Below, in pieces: positions 1 through 9,698 of a stretch of 64,000 nucleotides of DNA. The notes below the pieces were generated by a model. That model searched no databases and was not told the origin of the DNA. It worked only from the letters and a program-made list of their open reading frames with translations. The stretch's first letter is position 1; each line of letters starts with the position of its first letter. Made by a program: the position numbers and the translations under genes. Origin of the DNA: Methylobacterium sp. R2-1 (GTDB lineage Bacteria > Pseudomonadota > Alphaproteobacteria > Rhizobiales > Beijerinckiaceae). The DNA is taken from assembly GCF_014191355.1 (NCBI RefSeq), contig NZ_JACHWM010000001.1:310001-374000 (forward strand), read 5' to 3'.

Positions 1-2342
1 CCGTCAACCTCGTCACCGGCCGCGCCAGCTTCGAATTGCCTGAGGACATTCCGCCATCGCGGGCGGTCGAGGCGATCCGTGATGCGGGCTACGACGTTCC
101 GGAATCCGTCACCGCCGTCACCGTCGAGGGAATGACCTGTGCGTCATGCGTCGGGCGCGTCGAGCGCGCCCTTCTGGCGCTGCCCGGTGCGACGTCGGCG
201 AGCGTCAATCTCGCCACCGGCCGGGCCGAGCTGCGCCACGCCGCCGGTGCCGTCTCGGTGAGCGATGTCGAGGCGGCTGTGCGCCGGGCCGGCTACGAGC
301 CGCATCGGCTCGACGCGGCCCAAGTTGCCTCTCCCGACGACAGGCAGGAGCGGGAGGCGGGCGGTCTCCGCCGCGACCTGATTCTCGCGGCCGTGCTGTC
401 GAGCCCTGTCGTCGTGCTCGATATGGGTGGCCACTTGCTGCCGCGCTTCCACCATGCCGTGACGGGCGTGCTCGGCGGCGCCGGTTATGCCTGGCTGCAG
501 GCGGTGCTCGCGACATTGGTGCTGGCCGGGCCCGGCCGCCGCTTCTTCCGGATCGGTGTGCCGAACCTGCTGCGCGGTCATCCCGACATGAACGCGCTCG
601 TCGCCCTCGGCGCCGGTGCGGCCTACCTCTTCTCGCTCGTCTCGACCGCCGTCCCGTGGTGGCTGCCGGACGGGTCCGCGCATCTCTACTTCGAGGCGAG
701 CGTTCTCATCGTAACGCTGATCCTGCTCGGGCGCACCCTGGAGGCCCGCGCCAGGGGACGGGCCGGAGCGGCGATCGCCCGGCTGATCGACCTCTCGCCC
801 AAGACGGCACGGCTGGTCGAGGGCTCGAACGAGCGCGAGGTGCCGGCCTCGGACCTCCGGATCGGAGACCGGGTGCGGGTGCGCCCCGGCGAGCGCGTGC
901 CGGCGGATGGCACGGTCGCATCCGGTGCCTCCTTCATCGACGAGAGCATGATCACCGGCGAGCCGGTGCCGGTGGAGAAGGGGAGGGGCAGCCGCGTCGT
1001 CGGCGGTACCCTCAACACCACCGGTAGCTTCGACCTCACCGTGGACCGTACCGGCGCCGACACCGCGCTGGCGCGGATCGTGCGGATGGTCGAGGAGGCG
1101 CAGGGGGGCAAGCTGCCGATCCAGGCGCTGGTGGATCGGGTGACGCTGCGGTTCGTGCCCGCCGTGATCGCCATCGCCGTGCTGACCTTCCTCGCATGGC
1201 TCGTCCTCGGGCCCGCGCCGGCCCTCGGCCACGCCCTGGTCGCGGCGATCTCGGTGCTCATCATCGCCTGCCCCTGCGCCATGGGGCTGGCGACGCCGGT
1301 CTCGATCATGGTCGGCACCGGCCGGGCGGCGGAGCGGGGCGTTCTGTTCCGCCAGGGTGGCGCGCTCCAATCCCTGCGGGATGCCCGTGTCATCGCCCTC
1401 GACAAGACCGGCACCCTCACGGAGGGCCACCCCCGCCTGACCGATCTCGTCACCGCGCCCGGCTTCGCCGAGGAGAGTGTGCTGGCCCTGGCGGGCGCTG
1501 TCGAGGCGCGCTCGGAGCATCCGGTGGCTCGCGCCATTGCCGCGGCGGCGCGGGAAGCCGGAGCGCTGCCCGAGGCCGAAGCCTTCGAGGCGGTGCCAGG
1601 CCACGGCGCCTCGGCCCGAATTGAGGGGCGGGCGGTGGCGCTCGGCAACCGGCGGTACATGGAACGGCTCGGGATCACCACCGGTGCACTCGAGAGCGAG
1701 GCGGCTCGGCTGGCTCAAGAGGGGAAGAGCCCGATCTTCGCTGCCATCGACGGCCGTTTGGCGGCCCTCGTCGCGGTGGCCGATCCGATCAAGCCGGAGG
1801 CTCGGACGTCGCTGGAAGCCCTGCGTGCCCGCGGTCTTACCGTGGCGATGCTGACGGGCGACGCCCGCGCCACGGCCGAGGCCGTCGCCCGCACGCTCGG
1901 CATCACCGAGGTCGAGGCCGAGGTTCTGCCCGAGGGCAAGGTGGCCGCGCTGCGCCGCCTGCGCGAGGCTCACGGACCGGTCGCCTTCGTCGGCGACGGG
2001 ATCAACGACGCGCCCGCTCTGGCCGAGGCCGATATCGGCATCGCCATCGGCACGGGCACCGACATCGCCGTGGAAAGTGCCGACGTGGTGCTGATGTCCG
2101 GTGCGCTCGGTGGGTTGGTCGAGGCTGTGGTCCTGTCGCGGGCGACGCTCGCGAACATCCGCCAGAACCTGTTCTGGGCGTTTGCCTACAATGCGGCGCT
2201 GATTCCGGTCGCGGCCGGTGTGCTCGCGGCCTTCGGTGGGCCGCAACTCTCGCCGGTGCTCGCAGCCGGGGCGATGGCGCTTTCCAGTGTCTTCGTCGTC
2301 GGCAACGCGTTGCGCCTCAGGTGGGCAGGAGCCGTCACGTGA
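1..2342 (+). CDS. copA: Copper-translocating P1B-type ATPase, 5' end outside window
   Basis: This membrane ATPase exports Cu(I) from the cytoplasm. The reading frame is open from the first base of the window, so the true start lies upstream and a first heavy-metal-associated domain is cut; about 779 residues are visible. A second HMA domain has the GMTCASC copper motif near base 133. Further on come the membrane CPC motif (IIACPCAMG, about 1261-1287), the phosphorylation motif DKTGTLT (about 1402-1422), the SEHPVA histidine-proline motif (about 1513) and the hinge motif GDGINDAP (about 1993). All key residues of a Cu+-ATPase are present. The stop overlaps the GTG start of the CueR-type regulator by four bases, so the two are probably co-transcribed as a copper-resistance unit. 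Confidence 0.93.
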   Translation, partial: VNLVTGRASFELPEDIPPSRAVEAIRDAGYDVPESVTAVTVEGMTCASCVGRVERALLALPGATSASVNLATGRAELRHAAGAVSVSDVEAAVRRAGYEPHRLDAAQVASPDDRQEREAGGLRRDLILAAVLSSPVVVLDMGGHLLPRFHHAVTGVLGGAGYAWLQAVLATLVLAGPGRRFFRIGVPNLLRGHPDMNALVALGAGAAYLFSLVSTAVPWWLPDGSAHLYFEASVLIVTLILLGRTLEARARGRAGAAIARLIDLSPKTARLVEGSNEREVPASDLRIGDRVRVRPGERVPADGTVASGASFIDESMITGEPVPVEKGRGSRVVGGTLNTTGSFDLTVDRTGADTALARIVRMVEEAQGGKLPIQALVDRVTLRFVPAVIAIAVLTFLAWLVLGPAPALGHALVAAISVLIIACPCAMGLATPVSIMVGTGRAAERGVLFRQGGALQSLRDARVIALDKTGTLTEGHPRLTDLVTAPGFAEESVLALAGAVEARSEHPVARAIAAAAREAGALPEAEAFEAVPGHGASARIEGRAVALGNRRYMERLGITTGALESEAARLAQEGKSPIFAAIDGRLAALVAVADPIKPEARTSLEALRARGLTVAMLTGDARATAEAVARTLGITEVEAEVLPEGKVAALRRLREAHGPVAFVGDGINDAPALAEADIGIAIGTGTDIAVESADVVLMSGALGGLVEAVVLSRATLANIRQNLFWAFAYNAALIPVAAGVLAAFGGPQLSPVLAAGAMALSSVFVVGNALRLRWAGAVT

Positions 2343-2755
2343 GCGCACCGTCCGTCACCATCGGCGAGGCATCCCGAGCCACCGGCGTCTCGGCCAAGAT
2401 GATCCGTTATTACGAGGAGACGGGTCTGCTCGGCCCAGCGGAACGGACCGCTTCCGGCTACCGCGTCTACAGCGAGGGCGACCTGCACGCCCTGCGCTTC
2501 GTGCGCCGCGCCCGCGATCTGGGCTTCTCGATGCGGGAGATCGCCGATCTGCTGGCTCTCTGGCATGATCGATCCCGCGCCAGCGCGGCAGTCAAGGCGG
2601 TGGCGCTCGACCATGTGGCCGATCTGCGCCGCCGCATCGGCGAGTTGGAGGCGATGGCCCGCAGCCTCGAACATCTGGCCGAGCGCTGCTGCGGTGACGA
2701 CCGTCCGGACTGTCCGATCCTCGACGATCTGGCGGGAGGAGCGGAAATCCGGTGA
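2339..2755 (+). CDS. cueR: CueR-type MerR family copper-responsive regulator
   Basis: This is a 138-residue MerR-family activator that senses Cu(I). The N-terminal winged helix-turn-helix ([20 protein letters not shown]) is typical. The metal loop near the C-terminus has Cys117/Cys118 and Cys125 in the order CCGDDRPDC, which matches the C-x7-C spacing that distinguishes CueR/HmrR from mercury or zinc sensors. I chose the GTG at 2339 because it forms the usual GTGA overlap with the ATPase stop; an in-frame GTG at 2321 would add six residues. Its position behind the copper ATPase supports control of that pump. Confidence 0.9.
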   Translation: MSAPSVTIGEASRATGVSAKMIRYYEETGLLGPAERTASGYRVYSEGDLHALRFVRRARDLGFSMREIADLLALWHDRSRASAAVKAVALDHVADLRRRIGELEAMARSLEHLAERCCGDDRPDCPILDDLAGGAEIR

Positions 2756-2860
2756 GGCTTGGCCCGAGAGCGGCCGCTCGAAGCGGCGAGAGCAGCTTCG
2801 CGGAGCGAAAGCCTGAGCCCGCGGAGATGGGCGCCGGCGACTGGGGCGAGGAAGAATGCA

Positions 2861-2888
2861 AGGGCGGTCGCTTTCGAGCGATCGCCCT
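2861..2888 (+). terminator. Stem-loop after copA-cueR
   Basis: A 12-base arm (AGGGCGGTCGCT) pairs with AGCGATCGCCCT across a TTCG tetraloop, with one G-U pair. No T-run follows, so this could be a weak or Rho-assisted terminator or an mRNA-stabilising hairpin. Confidence 0.4.
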
Positions 2889-2953
2889 GAGGCTTGGCCG
2901 TTGACCCACGGTTGGCCTTCTGCTTGCTGGAGCCCTCCGGAAAGGTTGGATCC

Positions 2954-4126
2954 ATGCCTGTCATCGACCGCATCGCCGATCTCTCGGAGGAGATCACCGC
3001 TTGGCGGCACGATCTTCATGCCCATCCCGAGCTTCAGTACGACGTCCATCGCACCGCCGGTTTCGTGGCGGACAAGCTGCGCGCCTTCGGCTGCGACGAG
3101 GTCGTCACCGGCATCGGCCGCACCGGAGTCGTCGGGGTGATCCGCGGGCGGGCGCATGGCTCGAACCGGGCGATCGGACTGCGCGCGGACATGGACGCCC
3201 TGCCGATTCAGGAGATCCGCGACCTTCCCTACCGCTCGACCGTGCCGGGCAAGATGCACGCCTGCGGCCATGACGGGCATACCGCCATGCTGCTCGGCGC
3301 CGCCAAGTACCTCGCCGAGACCCGTGACTTCGACGGGCGCGCCGTGCTGATCTTCCAGCCGGCGGAAGAGGGCGGCGGCGGCGGCGAGGCGATGGTTCAG
3401 GACGGGATGATGGAGCGATTCGGCGTCGAGGCTGTCTACGGCCTGCACAACATTCCGGGTCAACCACTCGGCACCTTCGCGATCCGTCCCGGCCCGATCA
3501 TGGCCTGCACCGACCGCTTCACGATCCTGATCGAGGGGAGGGGCGGGCACGCGGCCCTGCCGCAGGCGGCGGTCGATACGGTGCTGGTCGCGAGCCATAT
3601 CGTCGTCGCCCTGCAATCCATCGTCGCCCGCAACATCGATCCGCTCGATCCCGCGGTCGTTTCCGTCTGCGCGGTCGAGGCAGGCGAGGCGTTCAACGTG
3701 CTGCCACAGACGGCGGAGTTGCGCGGCACCATGCGGGCGCTCACTCCCGCCGTCCGCGACCTGATGCGCACGCGTCTCGCCGCGATCGCAGAGAACGTCG
3801 CCGCGGCCTTCGGCGCGCGGGCGAGCGTCGATTTCGCGAGCGGCTACCCGGCGACCGAGAACCACCCGGCCGAGACTGATTTCATGGCTGGCATCGCCGC
3901 GCAGGTCGTCGGTGAGGAACATGTGGAGCGGGACGTGGCACCAATGATGGCGGCCGAGGACTTTTCCTACATGCTCGCCCACCGGCCGGGCGCCTACATC
4001 TTCATGGGCAACGGTCCCACCGCCGGCCTCCACCACCCGGAATACGACTTCAACGACGCCGCCATTCCGTACGGCGCCTCCCTCTGGGCACGGATCATCG
4101 AGACGGCGTTGCCGGCGCGGGAGTGA
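2954..4126 (+). CDS. M20D-family amidohydrolase (hippurate hydrolase-like)
   Basis: A 390-residue metallopeptidase-type amidohydrolase that hydrolyses N-acyl amino acids or similar amides. It has the M20 metal-binding signature MHACGHDGHT, the acidic pair in QPAEEGGGG that includes the catalytic glutamate, and the GLHNIPG histidine motif. The C-terminal HHPEYDFND region also fits the family. I chose the ATG at 2954 because GGAAAGG lies about eight bases upstream; a longer frame from 2894 adds twenty residues without similarity to the family. It faces truB tail to tail with a terminator between. The substrate cannot be told from sequence; hippurate, acetyl-ornithine-like compounds or indole-acetyl amino acids are all possible. 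Confidence 0.88.
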   Translation: MPVIDRIADLSEEITAWRHDLHAHPELQYDVHRTAGFVADKLRAFGCDEVVTGIGRTGVVGVIRGRAHGSNRAIGLRADMDALPIQEIRDLPYRSTVPGKMHACGHDGHTAMLLGAAKYLAETRDFDGRAVLIFQPAEEGGGGGEAMVQDGMMERFGVEAVYGLHNIPGQPLGTFAIRPGPIMACTDRFTILIEGRGGHAALPQAAVDTVLVASHIVVALQSIVARNIDPLDPAVVSVCAVEAGEAFNVLPQTAELRGTMRALTPAVRDLMRTRLAAIAENVAAAFGARASVDFASGYPATENHPAETDFMAGIAAQVVGEEHVERDVAPMMAAEDFSYMLAHRPGAYIFMGNGPTAGLHHPEYDFNDAAIPYGASLWARIIETALPARE

Positions 4127-4152
4127 TCCAACGCTGCAAGCAGACGCGCATA

Positions 4153-4189
4153 GAAAAAGGCCCGCCGCTCCTTTCGGGCGACGGGCTTC
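4153..4189 (-). terminator. Intrinsic terminator of the rimP-truB operon
   Basis: On the minus strand a GC stem (GCCCGTCGCCC pairing imperfectly with GGAGCGGCGGGC) is followed by CCTTTTTC. It lies just past the truB stop and between two convergent genes. Confidence 0.75.
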
Positions 4190-4256
4190 GATCAAGCTTC
4201 AGTCACGTCGGCTCTGCCTTTCCGAAGACCATCAGCGCCTCCGGCCGAGCCTTCGT

Positions 4257-5282
4257 TCAGTTTCTCTGCGGCGCCGTCCCACCGAGATGGAACACGCGGT
4301 GCGGCACCAGTTCGCCGCGCTCCACGTCGCCGACGGCCACGAGCACGCCGCCGCAGGTCGCGTAGGCCTTGCCACCCACCGGTGCGTCGTGCCCGCGCAG
4401 GATCACCGGCTGACCCCGCATGAGCCGAAGCCCCATGTCGCGGCTGACCGCAACCGAGGGGATTTCTTCCAGAGCCGTCTCGACCGGGTGGAGGTGCATC
4501 TCCGTGCTCTCTTCCAGGGCAGCAACGCTGCAGGCGGCCGCCTCCTCGAACGGGCCGACGCGCGTGCGGCGCAAGGCCGAGACGTGGCCGAAGCAGCCGA
4601 GCATCCGCCCGAGATCGCGGGCGAGCGCGCGAACGTAGGTACCCTTGCCGCACTCGGCGGCGATGACGGTGCGATCCCCGTGATGCTCAATGACGGAAAG
4701 GTGGTCGATGCGCACCGCGCGGGCCACCAATTCGACCACCTCACCGTCGCGGGCGAGGTCGTAGGCGCGCTCGCCCTGGATCTTGATGGCGGAGAAGCGC
4801 GGCGGTACCTGCTCGATCTCGCCGACGAACGACGGAAGTGCGGCCTCGATCGCCTCACGGGTCGGCCGATTCTCGGACGTCTCGACCGGGCGTCCCTCGG
4901 CGTCGTCGGTGTCGGTCTCGACGCCCCAGGTTACCTCGAAGCGGTAGGCCTTGCGGCCGTCCATCACGAACGGGACCGTCTTCGTCGCTTCGCCCAACGC
5001 GATCGGCAGGATGCCCGAGGCCAGCGGATCGAGCGTGCCGGCATGGCCCGCCTTCTTGGCATTGAACAGGCGCTTCACCACCGCCACAGCCTGGGTCGAG
5101 GTGATGCCGACGCCCTTGTCGAGCACCACCCAGCCGCTCACGTCGTTCTTCTTCGGGCGGTCATGCCGCGGCCGGCCACGCTGGGGACGGCGCCCGCCCC
5201 GCGGCGGCCCGTCCCGGCGCATGTCGCCGCGCGGTCCCTGCGGCGCATCGCTCGCGCGTTCGGAAGAAATCTCGTCCTGCAT
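4257..5282 (-). CDS. truB: tRNA pseudouridine(55) synthase TruB
   Basis: TruB isomerises U55 in the T-loop of tRNAs. The 341-residue protein has the catalytic-aspartate motif AGHAGTLDPLASG (Asp85 with this start) and the family motif GWVVLDKGVGITS. The first 45 residues form a basic, glycine/arginine-rich tail that is variable in the family. I chose the ATG at 5282, which has GAGG about five bases upstream. An in-frame ATG at 5387 overlaps the rbfA stop as TGATG and would add 35 residues, so a coupled, longer product is possible. It is the last gene of the rimP-nusA-infB operon. Confidence 0.93.
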   Translation of the reverse strand: MQDEISSERASDAPQGPRGDMRRDGPPRGGRRPQRGRPRHDRPKKNDVSGWVVLDKGVGITSTQAVAVVKRLFNAKKAGHAGTLDPLASGILPIALGEATKTVPFVMDGRKAYRFEVTWGVETDTDDAEGRPVETSENRPTREAIEAALPSFVGEIEQVPPRFSAIKIQGERAYDLARDGEVVELVARAVRIDHLSVIEHHGDRTVIAAECGKGTYVRALARDLGRMLGCFGHVSALRRTRVGPFEEAAACSVAALEESTEMHLHPVETALEEIPSVAVSRDMGLRLMRGQPVILRGHDAPVGGKAYATCGGVLVAVGDVERGELVPHRVFHLGGTAPQRN

Positions 5283-5386
5283 CCTGTCCTCAATCGACGG
5301 GTTTTTTGAGGGACTTGTCCCGTCATGGGGCCACCAAGCGGCCCGATGGGCTAAGGGCGACACCATTGTGGCCGCCCGGATGAACA

Positions 5387-5824
5387 TCAATCGCGCGAGG
5401 GCGAATCCGGTTCGGCCTCGCCGTCCTCGCCAGGGGCACTTTCCAGATCCCGCTGGACCTTCTCGCTCCTCAGGAGCTGGTCGATGCGGGCCGCCTCGTC
5501 GAAGGTCTCGTCGCGGCGGAAGCGCAGTTCGGGCGCGTATTTCAGGTTCACCCGCCGGGCCACTTCCTGGCGGAGGACCTTCTTGTGCCGGTCAAGCGCG
5601 GCGATCACCGGCGCCTCGTCCTGGCCACCGAGCGGCATGACGTAAGCGGTGGCGAGCTTGAGGTCCGGCGACATGCGTACCTCGGGCACGGTGATGACGT
5701 GCGAGCCGAGCACCGGATCCTGAATGTCACCACGCTGCAGCACTTCGGCCAGAGCGTGGCGAATGAGTTCGGCCACGCGCTGCTGGCGCTGCGAGGGACC
5801 GGAGGGAGTCTGCTTTTGGGCCAT
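5387..5824 (-). CDS. rbfA: 30S ribosome-binding factor RbfA
   Basis: RbfA is a cold-shock-associated maturation factor that binds the 5' end of 16S rRNA in the 30S precursor. The 145-residue KH-type protein has the standard opening ([17 protein letters not shown]) and the [16 protein letters not shown] strand-helix of the family. It sits between infB and truB, the usual order in proteobacteria. The acidic C-terminal tail ([10 protein letters not shown]) is typical of alphaproteobacterial forms. Confidence 0.95.
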   Translation of the reverse strand: MAQKQTPSGPSQRQQRVAELIRHALAEVLQRGDIQDPVLGSHVITVPEVRMSPDLKLATAYVMPLGGQDEAPVIAALDRHKKVLRQEVARRVNLKYAPELRFRRDETFDEAARIDQLLRSEKVQRDLESAPGEDGEAEPDSPSRD

Positions 5825-5928
5825 CGGCTGATCGACGTCGCTGAACCGTCAGGCTGGTGCCTGGAAACAAAGGGGGCCGCAGCTTTCGCCGCGGCCCCGC
5901 TTAGGAAGAGCGGTAGGGGGAGGGCCGC

Positions 5929-8874
5929 TCAGAGCGTGCGCTTGATTTCCTCGACGTTGAAGCACTCGATGAAATCGCCCACTCGCATGTCTTGGTAGTT
6001 CTGGAAGGACATGCCGCACTCGTAGCCGGCAGTCACTTCCTTGGCGTCGTCCTTGAGGCGCTTGAGCTGGGACAGCTTGCCCTCGTGGATCACCACATCG
6101 TTGCGCAGCAGGCGGACATGGGCGCCGCGCTGGACCACGCCCTCCATGACGCGGCAACCGGCGATCTTGCCGACCTTCGACACGTCGAAGATCTGCAGGA
6201 TCTGTGCCTCGCCGAGACGCTCCTCGCGCAGCGTCGGCGGCAGCATGCCCGACAGCGTGGCTTTGATGTCGTCCACGAGGTCGTAGATGATGCTGTAGTA
6301 GCGGATCTCGGTACCGTCCCGCTCGGCCGCGTTGCGGGCTTCCTTGTGGGCGCGCACGTTGAAGCCGATCACCACCGCCTTCGAGGCGTTGGCGAGGGTG
6401 ATGTCCGACTCGGTGATGCCGCCAACGCCCGAGAGCAGGATGCGGACGCCCACCTCGTCGTTGCCGAGCGCGGTGAGTGCGCCGACGATGGCCTCGACCG
6501 AACCCTGCACGTCGCCCTTGATGACGACCGGCAGCTCCTTGCGGCCGGCGCCTTCCTTGGCCTCGCGCATCATGTCGACGAGCGAGCGGTTGGCACCGCC
6601 GGTGCGGGCATTCAGACGCTCGCGCTTGATGCGGGCACGATACTCGGTGACCTCGCGGGCACGGGCCTCGTTCGGTACCACGATCACGCGGTCGCCAGCG
6701 TCCGGCGTGCCGTTGAAGCCGAGCACCTCCACCGGCACCGACGGGCCGGCATAGGGAATGTGCTTGCCGGTGTCGTCGATGAGGGCGCGAATGCGGCCCC
6801 ACTCGGCGCCGGCGACGATGATGTCGCCGGTGAACAGCGTGCCGCGCTGAACGAGCACCGTCGCAACCGGGCCGCGGCCGCGGTCGAGCTGGGCCTCGAT
6901 GACTGTGCCCTCGCCGTCGCGCTTCTCGTTGGCGCGCAGGTTCATGATCTCGGCCTGGAGCTGCAGGCCCTCGAGAAGCTCCGGCAGACCGTCGCCGGTC
7001 TTCGCCGACACCTCGAATTCGAGGGTTTCGCCGCCCATCGATTCGACCTGGATGTCGTGTTGGAGCAGCTCTGTGCGCACCCGCTGCGGATTCGCATCCG
7101 GCTTGTCGATCTTGTTGATGGCAATGATCATCGGGACGCCCGCCGCCTTGGCGTGCTGAATCGCCTCGACGGTCTGGGGCATCACGCCGTCATCGGCCGC
7201 CACCACGATCACGACGATGTCCGTCACCTTGGCGCCGCGGGCGCGCATGGAGGTGAAGGCCGCGTGGCCGGGGGTGTCGATGAAGGTGATGAGGTCGCCC
7301 GACGGCGATGCCACCTGGTAGGCGCCGATGTGCTGAGTGATGCCACCCGCCTCGCCTTCGACCACGTTGGCCGCGCGGATCGCGTCGAGCAGCGAGGTCT
7401 TGCCGTGGTCGACGTGACCCATGATCGTCACGACCGGGGGACGCGGCTCCAGATCCTCCTCCAGATCCGGCTCGTCGGAGGTCAGGCCCTCTTCGACGTC
7501 CGACTCGGCGACGCGGCGGACCGTATGGCCGAGTTCCTCTGCGATCAGCTGCGCCGTATCCGAGTCGATCACATCGGTGATCTTGTGGATCTGGCCCTGC
7601 TTCATCAGCAAGCGGATGACGTCCACCGCTCGCTCCGACATGCGGTTGGCGAGTTCCTGGATCGTGATGGTCTCTGGAATAATCACGTCGCGGGCGATCT
7701 TCTCCTTGGCTTCCTCGTGCCGGTGGCCGCTCATCCGCTGCTGGCGGCGGCGGAAGGAGGCAACGGAGCGCGTGCGCTCGTCTTCACCGGACGTCGCGTT
7801 GGCGATGGTGAGACGGCCACGGTTACGGTCGCCGCCCGGCGACTTCGGCGTCTTGGGCGGCGTGATGATCTTCAGCGGCATGCCGGGACGGCGGATCACC
7901 CGCTTGGTGTCCGACTCCTCCTCGGCCGCAGCAGCGCCTGGTCGAGCGGCGGGACGGGCCGCGGCGCCCGCAGGGCGGGCCGCGGTCGTCGGGCTCGGTG
8001 CCTTCTCCGGTTCCGGAGCGGGCGCCGGACGGGCCATGAAGTTGAGGTCGCGTGGCTTCTTCACGTCCGCGGTGATGGTGCGGCGCGGTTCGGCGAGCGG
8101 TTGAGGAGCCGGCGGGCGGGCGGCCGTCGACGCGGGGCGCGCTCCGGTCACTCCCGGACGCGCACCGGATGCGGCCGGACGCTGCGGCGCGGCGCTCGGG
8201 CGAGCCGCAGCCGGCGTCGGACGGGCAACCGGGGCAGGCGCCGGCGCGGCGGTCGGTGCAGCGTCCGAAGCCTGAGCCGGCGCAGCGGACACTTCCGCCG
8301 GTGCTTCGGGTGCCGGTGCGGTCGCGGCGCGAGCAGCTTCCTCCTCGGCGGCGCGACGACGCGAGTCCTCGGCAGCCTTGCGGCGGAGTTCGTCCTCCTG
8401 ACGGCGACGCTCCTCTTCCTCGCGGCGGCGCGCCTCGGCGGCCTCGCGCTCGCGGCGTTCGGCTTCTTCGCGGTCGCGGCGGGCCTTCACCTCAGCCTCG
8501 GCACGGGCGCGAGCCTCGGCTTCGCGGCGCTGGGCATCGGCCAGGGCGGCAGCGCGGGCATCGCGCTCCTGCTCGCTCAGAGTCCGCAGCACGACGCCGG
8601 ATGCACTGCGGCCGGCCGGGCGGGCTGGCGCAGCCGGTGCAGGTGCTACGGATGCAGGGCGCGGTGGAGGCGCGGCAGCAGGCTCACGGGGCGCGACCGT
8701 TCCGGGGGCGGCGCCGATCGTGCGCCGCTTCACCGTCTCGACCACGACGGACTTCGACCGCCCGTGGGAGAAGCTCTGACGGACCGTCCCCTGCTCGACC
8801 GGACGCTTCAGCGTCAACGGCTTCGAGGGGGCTCTGGTCTGCGTCTTGTCACCCGGATTATTCGTATCGCTCAT
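5929..8874 (-). CDS. infB: Translation initiation factor IF-2
   Basis: IF-2 is the GTPase that brings initiator tRNA to the 30S subunit and promotes subunit joining. This is a full-length 981-residue form. A long, low-complexity N-terminal region rich in Ala, Pro, Arg and Glu (residues about 50-330) includes a charged coiled-coil stretch of RREEEERRR type. The IF2_N segment (about 400-450) is followed by the G domain from about residue 485 (GHVDHGKTS, then DTPGHAAF and NKIDKP). Domains II-IV follow, including the C-terminal fMet-tRNA-binding domain with [10 protein letters not shown] near the end. It lies between the ylxR-like gene and rbfA in the conserved order. Confidence 0.97.
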   Translation of the reverse strand: MSDTNNPGDKTQTRAPSKPLTLKRPVEQGTVRQSFSHGRSKSVVVETVKRRTIGAAPGTVAPREPAAAPPPRPASVAPAPAAPARPAGRSASGVVLRTLSEQERDARAAALADAQRREAEARARAEAEVKARRDREEAERREREAAEARRREEEERRRQEDELRRKAAEDSRRRAAEEEAARAATAPAPEAPAEVSAAPAQASDAAPTAAPAPAPVARPTPAAARPSAAPQRPAASGARPGVTGARPASTAARPPAPQPLAEPRRTITADVKKPRDLNFMARPAPAPEPEKAPSPTTAARPAGAAARPAARPGAAAAEEESDTKRVIRRPGMPLKIITPPKTPKSPGGDRNRGRLTIANATSGEDERTRSVASFRRRQQRMSGHRHEEAKEKIARDVIIPETITIQELANRMSERAVDVIRLLMKQGQIHKITDVIDSDTAQLIAEELGHTVRRVAESDVEEGLTSDEPDLEEDLEPRPPVVTIMGHVDHGKTSLLDAIRAANVVEGEAGGITQHIGAYQVASPSGDLITFIDTPGHAAFTSMRARGAKVTDIVVIVVAADDGVMPQTVEAIQHAKAAGVPMIIAINKIDKPDANPQRVRTELLQHDIQVESMGGETLEFEVSAKTGDGLPELLEGLQLQAEIMNLRANEKRDGEGTVIEAQLDRGRGPVATVLVQRGTLFTGDIIVAGAEWGRIRALIDDTGKHIPYAGPSVPVEVLGFNGTPDAGDRVIVVPNEARAREVTEYRARIKRERLNARTGGANRSLVDMMREAKEGAGRKELPVVIKGDVQGSVEAIVGALTALGNDEVGVRILLSGVGGITESDITLANASKAVVIGFNVRAHKEARNAAERDGTEIRYYSIIYDLVDDIKATLSGMLPPTLREERLGEAQILQIFDVSKVGKIAGCRVMEGVVQRGAHVRLLRNDVVIHEGKLSQLKRLKDDAKEVTAGYECGMSFQNYQDMRVGDFIECFNVEEIKRTL

Positions 8875-8938
8875 TCAGTCTGAACCCTGAGGGCTTCCAT
8901 CGTCCCATCGGCCGGCGGCGGGCATGCCCGGCCGATCG

Positions 8939-9670
8939 TCATTTCATGTCGTCGTCGTGCGAATCGACGGTGGTCGCGCCAGCTGAGAGCGGGGCGTCCT
9001 CCTCGGACGCCGACGCCATACCCTCGAAGGTGCGGAACCGACGCCAACGCGCGAGATAGCCGGTTGTGCCGGCTCCCGCGATGAGGGCAGCGTGTATCAC
9101 ATGATCCCGGCCCAATGCCATGTCCAATTCGATGTTGGATAGGTCATCGACAACGGGAATAGCCGATATGGCATCGCCATAGCGGCGCCGCAAGGCAGCG
9201 GCGAGCTTGCGCCGGCCGTCCGGGGCGGCATCGCTGGCGTGAATCAGCGCCGCGACCCCCTCGGCGCCGAGGATCGCCGACTCGACTTTGCCGAAGCCGG
9301 TAACGACGCAACCCGCCTTTTTGGCCAGCGCCAGTGCCTGGCGCAGATCCGTGCGCAGACCCTCCGCCACTTGATCGGCGAGGTCGGGTGCGGCTTTCAC
9401 CTCACCGGTCTTGAAGGCACGGTGGAAGGCACGGCGCTTCACGGCCGCCTCGACCGTGGCGCGCGTAGCCGTGACCCAGGCGCCGCGGCCCGGTAGACGG
9501 GCGCGCAGGTCCGGTACCACCGCGCCATCCGGTCCCAGCACGAAGCGGATCATCGCCGCGGGCGATTGCGCGGTCCGGGTGACGATGCAGGTGCGCACGG
9601 GCTCCCGGCCACGGCCGGGGCCGCGGTCGAGCTCCGGGTCTGTCCCGGCTGCCTCACCCTGCGCAATCAT
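8939..9670 (-). CDS. YlxR-L7Ae fusion RNA-binding protein
   Basis: A 243-residue protein with two nucleic-acid-binding domains. The first (about residues 22-100) is a YlxR/DUF448 domain beginning RTCIVTRTAQSP and containing GRGAWVTAT. The second (about 105-190) resembles ribosomal L7Ae/YlxQ, with LALAKKAGCVVTGFGKVE. In many Gram-positives these are separate genes (ylxR and ylxQ) between nusA and infB; the same position here supports the reading. I chose the ATG at 9670, 28 bases after the nusA stop; a GTG at 9679 is also possible. Known YlxR proteins modulate RNase P or transcription, but the role of the alphaproteobacterial fusion is less clear. Confidence 0.87.
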   Translation of the reverse strand: MIAQGEAAGTDPELDRGPGRGREPVRTCIVTRTAQSPAAMIRFVLGPDGAVVPDLRARLPGRGAWVTATRATVEAAVKRRAFHRAFKTGEVKAAPDLADQVAEGLRTDLRQALALAKKAGCVVTGFGKVESAILGAEGVAALIHASDAAPDGRRKLAAALRRRYGDAISAIPVVDDLSNIELDMALGRDHVIHAALIAGAGTTGYLARWRRFRTFEGMASASEEDAPLSAGATTVDSHDDDMK

Positions 9671-9698
9671 ATCCTGCACCGTCCCGTACGCTCCTGGC

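Noticed and set aside
144..2348. Long minus-strand open frame of over 700 codons opposite copA
   Set aside because: It is a mirror of the strong GC3 bias in the copper ATPase gene; its translation is Arg/Gly/His-rich with no family motif.
5992..8883. Plus-strand open frame of over 900 codons opposite infB
   Set aside because: Antisense shadow of infB; the translation is low-complexity and the real gene on the other strand is unmistakable.
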